Source of the DNA: Isochrysis galbana | Lineage: Eukaryota; Haptophyta; Isochrysidales; Isochrysidaceae | Direction of reading: 5' to 3' | NCBI GenBank assembly: GCA_018136815.1 | Contig: CM030935.1 | Span: 1,996,388 to 2,060,387, forward strand | DNA: 64,000 nt | Part shown: piece after piece, positions 1 through 10,369 of the stretch | Layout: each line of letters begins with the position of its first letter | How positions within the stretch are numbered: the first letter of the stretch is position 1 | Made by a program: the position numbers and the translations under genes | Notes under the pieces: model-generated | What the model saw: the letters and a program-made list of their open reading frames with translations, nothing else | The model's database searches: none | What the model was told of the DNA's origin: nothing

Positions 1-527
1 GCCACTGCTCATGTACAAACCCCTCGCGGTGAACGAGGCATGATGCTCCAGGCGTCTCTTGAGTTTTAAGACCTCCAGCTTGCACCGATGCGATACGATG
101 ATTAACATTACGGTGATGAGCATGGACGTCCCAATGGCTTCGAGCGAGATCGTTTCATTCGGCCTTTTTCTCGAGATCATCGCAACGCCTCTGGTGCGTC
201 GGATCCACTTGTAAAACGCATTTGACCCCGCTTTGTTCACCGATCAGCTCACCGGTCAGCAGGATAGCAGCAGGTGGCAGATTCCCTCAATATGCGCCTC
301 CTCGTCGCATTTCTTTGTTCCGCATGCTGCTGTTGAGCGTGTGCACCGTCTCTTTTCTATAGGCCATGTGTTCCATGTAACCGCTCTTGGGATTCGTGCC
401 GTGCGGCAGCGCACCTCTCGCACGCTCTCCTTCTGCGCCTGTTTGCATGTCCACGTGTGAGCACAACGCCACAGCAAAAATGCGGATTTTCAAAGCTTGA
501 TCGGTGAGTGCTACCAGTGGTATCGCG
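1..527. other. No gene recognised
   Basis: Only short open frames of fewer than 100 codons occur on both strands and none resembles a known family. The stretch could be the flank of a gene that lies to the left of the window. No repeat shared with the rest of the window was seen here. Confidence 0.4.
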
Positions 528-605
528 AACTAAGTTCATACTTAGTTCACAAGAGGGAGCAACTAAGTTTATACTTAGTTCACATGGGGGGCAGACTAAT
601 CTTAT
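528..605. repeat. Two copies of the 20-bp element-end palindrome and start of a host element
   Basis: Two copies of the palindrome lie at 528-547 (centre changed to TTCATA) and 561-580 (AACTAAGTTTATACTTAGTT). In this window the same palindrome marks the 5' end of Elements I and II. The sequence that follows (ACTAATCTTATGATTGATCG once the insertion at 606-1345 is removed) matches 56308 onward, so this is the 5' end of a related element that was later interrupted. Confidence 0.65.
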
Positions 606-1345
606 TAACTTCTCAATAGTCTCACCGCGCACGCGGCCGTGGACCCTCTACTTTCTACTCACGCAGCAAAACTTTCTACACCCCCTCTCTCCCGGCCCTT
701 CCCCCCCCGCCATCAGGCGACTCCCCCCGTGCACTACTAGGGGGATAGGGGAAAAGGGCTTAGATATGGTCGGTGGCCCGCGCCCCCCCCCGGTGATCCG
801 TTCCCCCCTTCCTCCTATGCCTACCGGGCTGGCGGCGTCCTCAGTCCCGACTTCTCTTGTAAACAGGTGCGGGACTTACATATTTGCCGGTTAGCGGAGC
901 CCTCGCTCCATCCACCCCCTTCTCCGCGCTCTCTCTCCCCTCTCCTGCAGGCACGCGCGATGGCGCGCCTGCGACAGGCCTGCAGCTGCCTCTGGCGACC
1001 CCTGGAGGCCAGCTCAGGGGGCAGAGGAGGCTGGGACTGGGCCCTGGTCTCCCCTGCCTCTCCCTCGCTGGCGCTCCTGGGCCTCAGGGGCCCCCACTCT
1101 GCACCTGTCTGCCTGTCGAACAGGGGGGGAGGGGAGGTTGGAGCGATGGGCTGGCCACGACAGGCCAGGACGCGCGAGGCAGGCGAGCCTGCCACTGAGA
1201 GAGTGGGTCAGCAGGGCAGTGGGCTCTTGGCAAGCCATCAGGCGTGCAAAGAGCATGGGTGGTTCCTCCCCCATGGCAGGGGAGGAGTGGAGAGAGGGGG
1301 GGGCTCGTGCCCCCCCATGGGCGAACCAAGTATGAACTTTTAGTT
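606..1345 (-). mobile_element. Element II insertion (SINE-like, non-coding), minus orientation
   Basis: This 740-bp insertion is flanked by a 17-bp direct repeat, GGGCAGACTAATCTTAT, at 589-605 and 1346-1362. Read on the minus strand it starts with the AACTAA... palindrome variant, carries the G-run/C-run hairpin block (GGTTCGCCCATGG followed by GGGGGG and CCCCCC arms), a GC-rich middle, and the module with GTGCACTACTAG. It ends near GTGAGACTATTGAGAAGTTA. It has no credible ORF. A 17-bp target duplication suits target-primed reverse transcription, so this is probably a SINE or other non-autonomous retroelement. The long frames over it are low-complexity shadows. Confidence 0.75.
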
Positions 1346-1638
1346 GGGCAGACTAATCTTATGATTGATCGCCATGGAGGGGGGCCTCGCGCCCTCCCCC
1401 ACTCTCTCGACCCCCTCATGGGGGGCGAGAACCACCCACCCCCCTGCGCCGCCACTTGGCAGGCAAGGGGGACTCACATCTCATCTGCCCAGACTCTAAG
1501 CTCTCAGTCTCCCAGAGAGCTGGGCACAGAACGCACGCCCTGACCCACGTTGGCCGGCCCATCTCTCTGACTCTCTGACCAGCCCCTTCTCCACCTGAAC
1601 CCCCAAGCTAGCTCCAGTCGACCTTCAGTGGCGCGGAG
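1346..1638 (+). mobile_element. Right part of the host element interrupted at 606 and at 1639
   Basis: The sequence from GATTGATCGCCATGGAGGGG through the CTCCAGTCGACC block matches Element I-type sequence at 56311-56405 plus 57355-57560. It is cut at 1638 by the LTR element and resumes at 2838 (CGGAGAGCCAGCGAGGGAG), exactly as in uninterrupted copies at 10125-10145 and 57550-57575. Confidence 0.6.
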
Positions 1639-1806
1639 TATCACAGGGTGTCTTGTGCCATTTGTGGTTCTATACCGTTAGTGTGCCTTGTGTGGCAGAG
1701 CCCCCTAGGTATCTTTTAATCATCTTGTCATGGCGTAGCGCGATGGCGGCGCGCCGCGCCGCTCTCTCACCGCCGCCGGGGCTCGCGCTGCGGGCTCCCG
1801 GCGATA
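1639..1806. repeat. Left LTR of the TRIM element
   Basis: This is the 168-bp direct repeat TATCACAGGG...CCCGGCGATA. By eye it is identical to 2670-2837. It is AT-rich in the first half (GTATCTTTTAATC, possible promoter) and GC-rich in the second half. Confidence 0.85.
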
Positions 1807-2230
1807 TGGAGCTCCCACCCAGGTAGAGGGGCAGGGCTGGGCTTGCTGAGCCGACTCTCGCGGACCGCCGCGAGCTGCGCGCGCTAGCGCAGTCGCTTTG
1901 GGCTGCATGGCTGCATGGCGACGCATGGTAGCAAGCCCTCCTCTCTCCCTCTCTCTCTCCCCCTCTGGGAGAGCTGGTCCCTCTGGGCCCCTTGCTCGGG
2001 AGGGGATGGATCTCATTGATCCTTGCTTGTTTGCACCCCTTGCCCGCATTGCTTCGCCTCGCTCGCGCGCGCTCGCGCGAGCTGCGAGTTGCCCCTGTTG
2101 ATCGCTGCTCGATCCATTGCTGGGCGAGTGCCCCGTCTGGGTGAGTGCCCCTCTTTCTCTTTCTCTCCACCTCTCCCCCTTCCTTTTGTCTGGGAGAGTT
2201 GGGGTTGGGGTCCCGCTGGGCCTCTTCTTT

Positions 2231-2545
2231 GTTGCGCTGCCGTACTTTCTCTCTCCTCCCCTACTGGGAGGGTCGGTCCATCTGACCGGCTCGGCTGCGT
2301 TTGTTGCACTGCCGTCCCTTCTCTCTCCTCCCCAACTGGGAGGGTTGGTCCATCTGACCGGCTCGGCTGCGTATTCTTTCTCTCTCCTCCCCCACTGGCA
2401 GGGTTTGTCGCTTTAAGCTCGGCTGCACCGTTGTCTCTCTCCTCCCCGGCTGGGAGGGTCAGTCAAGGTCCTTCTGACCGCTCGGCTGCACCGCTCTCGT
2501 CTCTCTTCTCTCTCTCCTCCCCTGCTGGGAGGAATTGTCCCTTTG
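2231..2545 (+). repeat. Degenerate tandem hairpin repeat inside the TRIM
   Basis: About five units of roughly 55-75 bp each contain CTCTCTCCTCCCC, a short spacer, GGGAGGGT and then CATCTGACCGGCTCGGCTGC. Each unit can pair CCTCCC with GGGAGG. Two earlier diverged units lie at about 1940-1990 and 2155-2230. The units fill most of the non-coding interior. Confidence 0.7.
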
Positions 2546-2669
2546 GGAAAGATTGGCCCTTTTTGTTGGCCAAGTTGCAACTTGCTTTTCCATCCACATT
2601 TGACATTTGTTTGTGTTCAATTTGTGTAAGCGTCATTCGGATCCCATCCGTACTCCGCTTAGGAGGGGG

Positions 2670-2837
2670 TATCACAGGGTGTCTTGTGCCATTTGTGGTT
2701 CTATACCGTTAGTGTGCCTTGTGTGGCAGAGCCCCCTAGGTATCTTTTAATCATCTTGTCATGGCGTAGCGCGATGGCGGCGCGCCGCGCCGCTCTCTCA
2801 CCGCCGCCGGGGCTCGCGCTGCGGGCTCCCGGCGATA
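2670..2837. repeat. Right LTR of the TRIM element
   Basis: Direct repeat of 1639-1806, preceded by the polypurine tract AGGAGGGGG and followed by the second CGGAG target copy. Confidence 0.85.
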
Positions 2838-2842
2838 CGGAG

Positions 2843-3040
2843 AGCCAGCGAGGGAGAGGCAAGAGGGGCCAAGGCCAGACCTGTCGCATCCGCGATCGAC
2901 CTTTTTGTTTTAGAAGTTGTTTGCGTTTCTATGTCCCCTCCTTGTAGGCTAGCCACGAGTCACGAGTCACCGTCGCGTCGTCCTACATTCGTCCATTCGC
3001 CCTCTTTGCTCTTTGCCCTCGCCTCCTTTGTCGCCTTCCT
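2843..3040 (+). repeat. Dispersed repeat fragment shared with 48870-49010 (inverted)
   Basis: The first ~35 bp complete the host element cut at 1638. From about 2880 (CTGTCGCATCCGCGATCG) to 3030 the sequence matches, in reverse, 48865-49000. That copy belongs to a LINE-like fragment which has an ORF tail. This is probably part of the 3' untranslated region of that family. Confidence 0.5.
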
Positions 3041-3699
3041 TGGTGTCGCCTGCCTTGCCCCTCACCTGGCTAGACCAAAAGCGTTCAATTATCCCCATCC
3101 CTGCTAACACCTTTCATTGTCACCTGGAGGTTACTTGAGTCAACTTGACACTTCACATGTTGAGACACACACGTGGTCTGACTCCATTCACTCGATTTGG
3201 GGCAGGGTCGATGTATCGTTGAAATCACGATATCTCATGATATCCCATGTTGGTTTCCCTCCAAAGAAAATTGATCGACTTCCTTTGAAAGCGGGGCTGG
3301 AGGAAAGTGTGTTTTTGGAGTGGTTTTGTACCCGCATAGCGTTTCCGTACATAACGTAAAGTCTCGTTCACGCAATGTCACTTAATTATAAAGGTCCTTT
3401 TTCAAAACAAGAAATATGTCCGAGCTCGTCTTCCTTTTACAGCACTGTGTTCAGGTGTCCACCACCCGCGTCTCACGGTCCACCACGCCACCGGTGATTT
3501 GGGAATCACCCGTCATTCGTCCACCGACGGTCGTACCACTGGCTGCAACGATTGCCTCTGACGTCAAGCACGAGCGCCTCTTGCGCCGGTGGACAGTCGG
3601 AAGGCTTGCAAAGGAAGCACGACTACCTCCATCCTTGGTATTGGTATTGGACTTGGAGCGTGGGGAAGGGAATGTCCCACTCAATGCAGTTGCTAGCAT
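3041..3699. other. No gene recognised
   Basis: An 80-codon frame at 3117-3359 and several frames at 3416-3740 show no recognisable family, and no splice-linked continuation was found. The AT content is higher than in the flanking repeats. Confidence 0.4.
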
Positions 3700-3905
3700 T
3701 GAGACCTGGGGACCTGAAGGCGGGTCGCAGGCGCGCGCCATAGGCCCGCGCCGCAGGGAAGAGAGGAGGAAGAGGGAGGGGAGGGGGGAGCGGCAGCTCT
3801 CCCCTCCGGCGATAACGTGTCTTCTTGCCTTGGTTAGGTAAAAGAAGACACGAGGCGCCCGAGCCAAGAGGAGGGCCGCGGCGTAAGCAATCGCAATCGC
3901 CGCGG
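3700..3905 (+). mobile_element. Element I internal fragment with hairpin 3816-3852
   Basis: From GACCTGGGGACCTGAAG to the CGCCGCGGCC block this matches 10220-10425, 57650-57870 and the reverse of 50240-50450. It includes a strong hairpin: CGTGTCTTCTT at 3816-3826 pairs with AAGAAGACACG at 3842-3852. Neither element end is present, so this is an old truncated copy. Confidence 0.65.
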
Positions 3906-4347
3906 CCATACTCGATAAGGTTTTTTTATGGTGGTTTCAAGCAAGCAGTATCGGGGATGGCCGATGATTATTATTACGTAATACCGTTGATCGCACACGT
4001 AGGCAACTAGTAGCGGCAACTGCGATTGATCTGTCTCCCTGTAGCAAGGCGTGCTGGTTGAGCCGTCAGGGCTCGTCCATCCCACCATCGAGGCTCGCGG
4101 TGCTGCGAAAAGAGTAGGAAGATTCGTTCAGGCAAGCGCACACATATTACACATATGTTGCACCTACCACACCTCCGAACCGCGAAAGACGAGCGCGTTC
4201 AGTCACCTGCCCAATCTTCGTCGTTTAGTGGCCGTGGCTACCTAGCGGAACTTGCGAGTTAGCAGCTCGAGGATGTGAGGGACACAATTTGGAGCATATA
4301 AGCCAAAAGTGTGAGCGCCAGGCACTTTGCATCCATTGTGCCTTGTC

Positions 4348-6137
4348 CTATTTTGGTTTTGGGCTTGGAGAGCGTGAGTAGCTGTAGCTGCTGTACGAAT
4401 ATGACGAATCTCGTGACGAGGGGCTCGGTGAGCGACATCGGCGTCCTCTTCGTGCAGACTCGCTCCGCCTCCTCCCTCCGTCACCCTTGTCGTCCACATC
4501 ACGCGCGCGCTCGTGGCGCTCGCCACGAGACTTGCGCTCATCTCCACGGCGGAATACCCGTTCATGGCGCCTATCATCGTAAACTCCCCTGCGATCGTCA
4601 CGGTCATCCCGACCATCTCGATGGCGACCTTTATCAGAGTACTGCCGGCCGCGGTCGCGTGAGTCAGAGCGATCCCGTCCCATCCGCCGTCCATCTCTCC
4701 GTTCATCATGCCGCTGGCGATCATCGTGTCGATAATCGTCCCTTCGTCGATCTCCACGCCGCCCGTCGTCCCGCCGCCCGTCGTCCCGCCGCCCGTCGTC
4801 CCGCCGCCCGTCGTCCCGCCGCCCGTCGTCCCGCCGGCCCTCGTCCCGCCGGCCTTCGCCCCGCCGGCCTTCGCCCCGCTGGCCTTCGCCCCGCCGGCCT
4901 TCGCCCTGCCGCCGGCCGTCGCGCCGCCGTTCTTCACGGACGTCCTCACACCCACTGTGGTGGCGCTCGTTGTGAAGCATCTCATTGCCATGGCCTCGTG
5001 AGCCCTGCAGCGATGCAGAGCGTTCTACGCGAGAATCACTTTCGGTGGTACCACGTGCGGCACGGGAGCGCTCAACCTCAGCCTTGGACGCTGCTTCTGC
5101 CTCGGCCGCCATGGCAGCACCCTGCTGCTCCTCTTCCGCAAGCATCTGGGAGAAGAAGGCAACACGGGTGGGCCACAGGATGCGACGCAAATTAGGGCAG
5201 GTACCAAGGGCACGAGAAACCTATGTTGTGGCCGCAGGCTTGATTACTCGCAGCGCGACTCGATACTTGACCTGGACCGGCGCATTCAGGGGGGAGGGAG
5301 GGGGCGAGGGGGGCATGGTGGCACCTCTTCAATGTCGTCCTCGAGTGCACTGCGGCGCGGGCCAGGAAGGAGGCCTGAGGCCTGCAATGTATGCCTCTTT
5401 GGGAGATGAGGGAGCGCCAGGTCAAAGACGTAGTCCTGTCACCAGGAAGCGAGGAGTCTATGAGAGCGTCGCATGGATCTAGGGTGGCCGTGCTTCGTCG
5501 TGCACAAACACTACAAACACACTGCACGACGCGGCGAGAACGTACCTCATGCAGGAACTCCTCGATGAGCTCGTCCATGTGGCAGATTGCGTACTCACCG
5601 CTGGCAAGCCGCCGCCGAACCTTGCGGTAGTCATTGTAGAGCGGCTCGAGGTACTGGTAGACATCTGCGGGACGTCCGGTGAGGCGAAGATAGAACGCGC
5701 CGAGTACGCGCACATACTTGTAATCCTCATTCTTGATGAACTCGACGACAATCTCCTTCTCTGGCTGTGGCGTCAAGGTGGGGGACGGGCACCGGGGCAT
5801 CAGGCAGAAGCCGAGCACGGCACATCCGAGCGGGCAGACGGACGTCGGCGGGGTGAAGGGGAGGGGGCGTGGATCCCACCTGAATCTGCAACATCTTCAG
5901 GATCAGCTGGATGAAGTGCGTCGGCTCTCTGATGCCTCCAAAGGTGCCGCCAACCGCCTCAATCTCCATCGCCTTGTCGACAAGAGACTCCGCAGTGAGT
6001 CCGAAGCAGTGCTCCTTCCAGTAGGCGTGGTTGTAGATCTTGGAGCGGAGGATCTTCTCGACCAGATTCTGTGGGTTCGTCCCGTGCACCGAGATCGCGC
6101 TCGCGTCGGTCACGTTGGCGCTGTTCTTGCCCCACAT
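4348..6137 (-). CDS. PRPF38A: Pre-mRNA-splicing factor 38A-like protein, 3 exons
   Basis: Prp38 proteins join the spliceosomal B complex and are needed for its activation in the nucleus. Exons are 6137-5880, 5764-5546 and 5220-4348 (about 449 aa), with introns 5765-5879 and 5221-5545. Exon 1 has the family block HGTNPQNLVEKILRSKIYNH and YWKEHCFGLTAE. Exon 2 has EFIKNEDYKYVRVLGAFYLR and YQYLEPLYNDYRKVRR. Joining the two at MLQIQ|PEKEI restores the Prp38 domain (roughly residues 10-165). Exon 3 encodes a low-complexity Arg/Asp/Gly tail with five or more RRDDG units and a Ser/Tyr-rich end, like the RS-type tails of animal PRPF38A. The ATG is the first Met before the conserved block. The start of exon 3 (after TAG at 5221-5223) is less certain, because the domain's last strand is poorly conserved there. 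The gene is divergent from the epoxidase gene. Confidence 0.88.
4755..4920. repeat. 15-bp tandem repeat in the PRPF38A coding tail
   Basis: Consecutive CCCGTCGTCCCGCCG units, then diverged CCTTCGCCCCGCCGG units, encode RRDDG and RRGEG repeats on the minus strand. The period of 15 bp keeps the reading frame. Length variation between strains would be expected here. Confidence 0.8.
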
Positions 6138-6917
6138 GGCGCGGGCGACGCGGCGGCGGCGCGCTCTTCCCCCCCCCCCCCCCCCCTCCCTCCCTCGCCC
6201 TTCCCTCGCCCTCCCCCCCCCCCCCATCCATCTCCCCCGCTACTTACTCTTACCTTCACCCCACCTGCTCTCTCTCTTCCTCCCTCCCGCCTCTCTGCTC
6301 TCCCCCCTCCCCCCCCCATCCTATCCTTCTCTCCCCCTCCCCTCTCCCTTTTCCCTCTCACTCACTCACTCTTTTCTTTGTGCGCTCCAGCATCCCGCGT
6401 ATTCTCCCTCTCTCTCCCCGAGGAGTTATTGTAGAGTACTTCTTCCCCCTCTTCTCTTATTCTTTTGTTCTTTTGGGATACTTTACATCGATCCGATCCC
6501 CTATGTGTCCAAGAATATCCCGCCTCCTCACCCACACACTCTCACACTCTCCTCTCTCTGATGCCCCGCCCCTGGCAGCCGCGTCTACTCCATATTGTAG
6601 TATAAATACATGGAATTTGGTACTCGCCCCCTCTCTCTCTCCGCGTGGCCTCCGCCGCTCCCGTTCCCGCTCACTATCTAAATACTCCATCTCCAGATAT
6701 AGAGTACATGGGGTCAAACGACAAACAAAAGAAGAGGGGGCGGAGCGATCTGGCGAGCGAGGGGCCTGCCTTCCTCCCTCCCCGCCTCTCCCTCCCCCAT
6801 CTCTCTCCCTTCCTCCCGCCCTTGCTCTCTCTCTCTCTCTTCCTCTCTCTCTTCCTCTGCCCCCAACCCACCCCCTCGCCTGCCCCCCCCCCCCCCCCCC
6901 CCCCCCCGCCAGCGTGG
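6138..6917. promoter_or_regulatory. Divergent promoter region between PRPF38A and ZEP
   Basis: The 780 bp between two divergent start codons hold long C-runs (6170-6320, 6885-6908), CT-repeats and three TACTC/GAGTA motifs: GTAGAGTACTT at 6431-6441, TACTCC near 6587 and TACTCC...TAGAGTAC at about 6682-6710. GTATAAATAC at about 6600-6609 is TATA-like. Similar TAGAGTA/TACTCTA motifs lie upstream of other genes in this window. Confidence 0.45.
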
Positions 6918-9504
6918 ATGGCCCCTCGCGCTGCCACATGGCTGCTGCTGCTCACCACGGCCGGTGCAGCGCTGCGTGCGCCCACGCTGCGGCCGGCTAG
7001 CCCGCTGCGCAGACGCGCGCCACCGGCACTCGCCGCCTTCACCGCTCAGCCCCTCAAGGTGGCCATCGCGGGCGGCGGCGTCGGCGGTCTCACCACCGCG
7101 CTCGCCATGCTCAAGGCGGGCTATGATGTGACCATCTACGAGAAGACGGGGCAGTTTGCACGATTCGGGGGACCCATCCAGTTCGCCTCAAACGCGCTCT
7201 CCACACTCAAGGCCATCGACGAGCGCCTCTTCGATCGCGTGATCGAAAAGTTTACCTTCACCGGCACGCGGCGATGCGGCATCAAGGACGGGCTACGCGC
7301 TGACGGCACGTTCAGGATGACACCAGTGGGGGACCCGCGTTACCTCGTCGACCCGAGCGTGCCGGCCGACTGGTACCTTGAATTCCCGCTCAAGGCATGC
7401 GCTGATTTCTTCCAGCTGCCGTACACGGGCGTGATCGACCGGCCAGACCTTCAAGAAATCCTGCTCGACGAGTGCCGCGCCCTTAAGCCCGACTTCATCA
7501 AGAACGGCTCGCCAATCATTGGGTACGAGACCACGCTCACTGGCGTTGAGGCAAAGCTCGCGGATGGGACCACCGTGCTCGCCGACGTCCTCGTGGGGGC
7601 CGATGGGATTTGGTCGTCAGTCCGAGCAACGGTGAGCCGTGCGCATCACGCCAGCCTAGCAGGGGAGATGAGGATGGATGTGCCAGAGGATGCTCCGGAG
7701 AGGTGCAGCTGGAGGGTACTCCTTGGGAAAAGGCGGAGGGTTTCCTCTTGACGTGTGGATTGACATCTCGGGCAGACGGTATGGGACATGTCGTGGGCGT
7801 GCTCAGGCTTGTGGTGCCAGTCTTACGGTTTGTTGCCCGAATCCTACCCCTGGAGCTGGGCCTTCTGCTAGTGGGTGTACTCCTGAGTTGCAAACCGACT
7901 CTGACTGGCTCTACTGTTGTAGATGTATGGCGAGGGCGGGATCCGTGACACGGCCGATGGTGGGCTGACGCGCCAGGGCTGCTCCTACTCCGGATACACA
8001 GTCTTTGCTGGCGAATTCGTTCCGGAGGGAGGCACGAACGATTTCCGCGACTACTACGACTGCGGCTACAAGGTGCGTCTCGACTGCTTAAACTACGCAG
8101 CCTTGTCACCACAAGCTAGCGCTGCCATCCCAGCGCAAATGGCCCTGCTCAGGCAATGGGGCGAAGCCCAAAGAAAGTCGGGAGCGCGCAGCACTGCAGA
8201 TATGCCCATGGGCTCAAGCTTTCTTCCCTGTGCGGGACCCACCTCAGGTGTACATCGGCCCGGGCAAATACTTTGTGACATCCGATGTCGGAGATGGGCG
8301 CGTGCAGTGGTATTCCTTCTTGAGCAAGCCGCCGGGCACCAAACGCGCGGGTGATTCGTGGGAGGGGGGTGAGTCGACAGACGAGCAGGGGAGGGACGTG
8401 ATCGAGGATTTGAAGAGGGAGCACGAGGTGAGATGTCGCGAGGGCGCTGGTCATGATAGTGGGCGTGGAGTGCAAGGAGGTCGTGAGTGGTTGCACCGAC
8501 CTCAAGGCTCGTCACCAAAGACACGCCGCTTCATCCACGCCTCCCCCCACCGCTCTCCCAGGGCTGGACTTCTGAGATTCGTTATGTGCTCGAGTCGACT
8601 CCTGCGGCCGCTGTCGAGCAGCGCGATCTCTATGATCGCTGGCCCGAGTTCTTTCGTTCGTGGGCAGACGGGTCGACCATCCTCATTGGCGATGCGATCC
8701 ACCCAATGATGCCGAATTTGGGGCAGGTGTCTGCATTGCTAGCCTTCACCTGGACATGCCCACACGCTTGGGAGTTGATGCTATCAGAAAGGGTGTCCTC
8801 GGCCTTGATGAGCTCAATGGTGGTCTTTTCGCCTGCTCGCAGGGCGGGTGCCAGGCGATTGAGGACGCGTATGAGCTAACTCGCGCTCTTCGTGAGGTGA
8901 CGTCGGTTGAGGGATATGCACCCATGGACAAGGATGCAGTACGGAATGCGCTACAGGTGAAGCCCATGGACGCGCAAGCGACAAAGACGCCTCCTCGCCC
9001 CACGCGATAGCCATGCCGACGTACATCGCACGCGTCCATGCACGCGGCGTGAAATGACAAGGGTGGCCGTGCTTGAACCATCGATGCACCCATTTCTCAC
9101 CGTAAGCCCCTCTTGCTGTCACATAGACCTTCACGGACCGTCGCAAGCCTCGAGCATCGGCCGTCTCGCTCCTCTCGCGCCTCGCGTCCGACCTCATCGT
9201 CAACTTTTTCGACACCCCTTGGTCGCCTCATGACGAGCGCGGCAAAGGGATCCTTGCATACCTCACCTTTGCTTGGAAACCCCTGCTCCAATATTTTGTG
9301 TTTCCTCTTCAGTTCTTATTCCTGTACTCGTATCACCCCTCTGGCGGCATGGGTGACCTGCCCAAGCGCTTGGAGGAAACCTGGCGCCAACGTCATCGCC
9401 AGGATGCCGAGGAGGCCTTCAACAAAGCGGCGACGGAGGGGCAATCCGTCGGCTCCCCCTCTTTCTTCGCCAAGGAGAAGGAGGCCACGGAGACAGCTGC
9501 GTGA
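6918..9504 (+). CDS. ZEP: Zeaxanthin epoxidase, plastid, 6 exons
   Basis: FAD monooxygenase that converts zeaxanthin through antheraxanthin to violaxanthin in the plastid xanthophyll cycle. Exons are 6918-7631, 7923-8072, 8248-8427, 8562-8726, 8843-8956 and 9127-9504 (565 aa). All five introns are phase 0 with GT-AG ends. Residues 1-18 form a signal peptide, followed by an Arg/Ala/Pro transit stretch to about 44. Then come the FAD dinucleotide motif AGGGVGG (about 48-54), GADGIWSSVR (about 226-235) and GDAIHPMMPNLGQGG at the exon 4/5 junction (about 391-405). These are the three hallmarks of this flavoprotein class. The C-terminal exon is hydrophobic in the middle (YFVFPLQFLFLYSY), as in algal epoxidases. 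There is no FHA domain, which plant ZEP has and many algal copies lack. The start is the first ATG, just after a long C-run. Confidence 0.93.
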
Positions 9505-9833
9505 ATGGACGGAAAGTGGAGTTTTCTCACTCGACAACTTCGCTATGCGGCGAGCGTTTCGCAGGTGTGCGCCACATGGCAGTCGCAGATGAGTCTTTCA
9601 TCGACCGAGGTCTTGTGGTGTCTTTCCTTTCAAACCTTGTATGAGACCAAGTGGCTAGTCAGTTCCGCTGGCATCCCCACGCTTGACAAGCCCAATCCTA
9701 CGCTGCATTGCACTGTACTGGCGCTGTCTGCTGAATGTGGACGAGTCATACGCTCATTTCTCTTTGGGGTCGATTATTGGCATGTTGGCATGTGTCAACG
9801 TCAATCTGATGCGCTATAACATCCAAAATCACT
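9505..9833. other. 3' flank of ZEP, no gene recognised
   Basis: Probably the 3' untranslated region and spacer. It ends at the 17-bp target duplication (9834-9850) of the next insertion. Confidence 0.5.
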
Positions 9834-10338
9834 TCTTCATATTCTTGCCAACTAAGTTTATACTTAGTTCGCCCATGGGGGGGCACGAGCCCCCCTCTCT
9901 CTCCACTCCTCCCCTGCCATGGGGGAGGAACCACCCACTCTCCTGGCACGCCTGATGGCTTGCCAGGAGCACACTGCCATGCTGACCCATTCCTCTCCCC
10001 ACAGGCACGCCTGACTCGCCCGCCCTGGCCTGTCGTGGCCAGCCCATCCCTCTGACCAGCCCCTCCTCCCCCTGGGCCCCCCTGTTCAGGACCCCCCAGC
10101 CAGCTCCAGTCGACCCGCAGGGGCTCGGAGCGCCAGCGAGGGAGAGGCAGGAGGGGCCAGGGCCATGCCCCAGCCTCACCTGCCCCCTGAGCTGCGCTCC
10201 CAGGCCCCTGCTGGCCACCTGGGGACCTGAAGAGGGGCCGCAGGCGCGCGCCATGGGCCCCCGCCGCAGGGAAGAGAGGAGGAAAAGGGAAGAGGGAGGG
10301 GAGGGGGGAGCGGCAGCTCCCCCCTCCGGCAGAAACGT

Positions 10339-10369
10339 GTCTTCTCGCCCCGTTTGGGTAAGAGAAGAC
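10339..10369 (+). ncRNA. Covarying hairpin in Element I (predicted RNA structure)
   Basis: GTCTTCTC (10339-10346) pairs with GAGAAGAC (10362-10369), and inside it C49 C50 C51 can pair with G56 G57 G58 (numbers are 10300 plus). Other copies are at 3816-3852, 50297-50327 (minus) and 57783-57816. The last stem pair C/G becomes T/A in the 3816 copy, and the 51/56 pair C/G becomes T/A in two copies, so pairing is kept. Two further perfect hairpins follow directly (GGCCGCGGC-TC-GCCGCGGCC and CTCGC-TCTA-GCGAG). Expression as an RNA is inferred, not shown. Confidence 0.5.

Larger units (their letters stand above)
1639..2837. mobile_element. TRIM-type miniature LTR retrotransposon, complete
   Basis: This 1199-bp element has two 168-bp direct terminal repeats (1639-1806 and 2670-2837) in which I see no difference. 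A 5-bp target duplication CGGAG lies at 1634-1638 and 2838-2842. TGG follows directly after the left repeat (1807-1809), as in a tRNA primer-binding site, and the purine run AGGAGGGGG (2661-2669) directly precedes the right repeat, as in a polypurine tract. The 863-bp interior has no gag or pol and is mostly pyrimidine-rich repeats. The repeat termini are TATC...GATA rather than the usual TG...CA. The identical LTRs suggest a recent insertion that depended on another element's enzymes. Confidence 0.85.

Noticed and set aside
821..1455. Long overlapping frames of 100-160 codons on both strands
   Set aside because: They lie inside Element II, are Pro/Gly/Ser low complexity, and change frame between copies of the element.
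6071..7000. A 309-codon frame upstream of and overlapping the ZEP start
   Set aside because: Its sequence is Pro/Ser/Leu from C- and CT-runs. The real coding frame starts at 6918 with a signal peptide.
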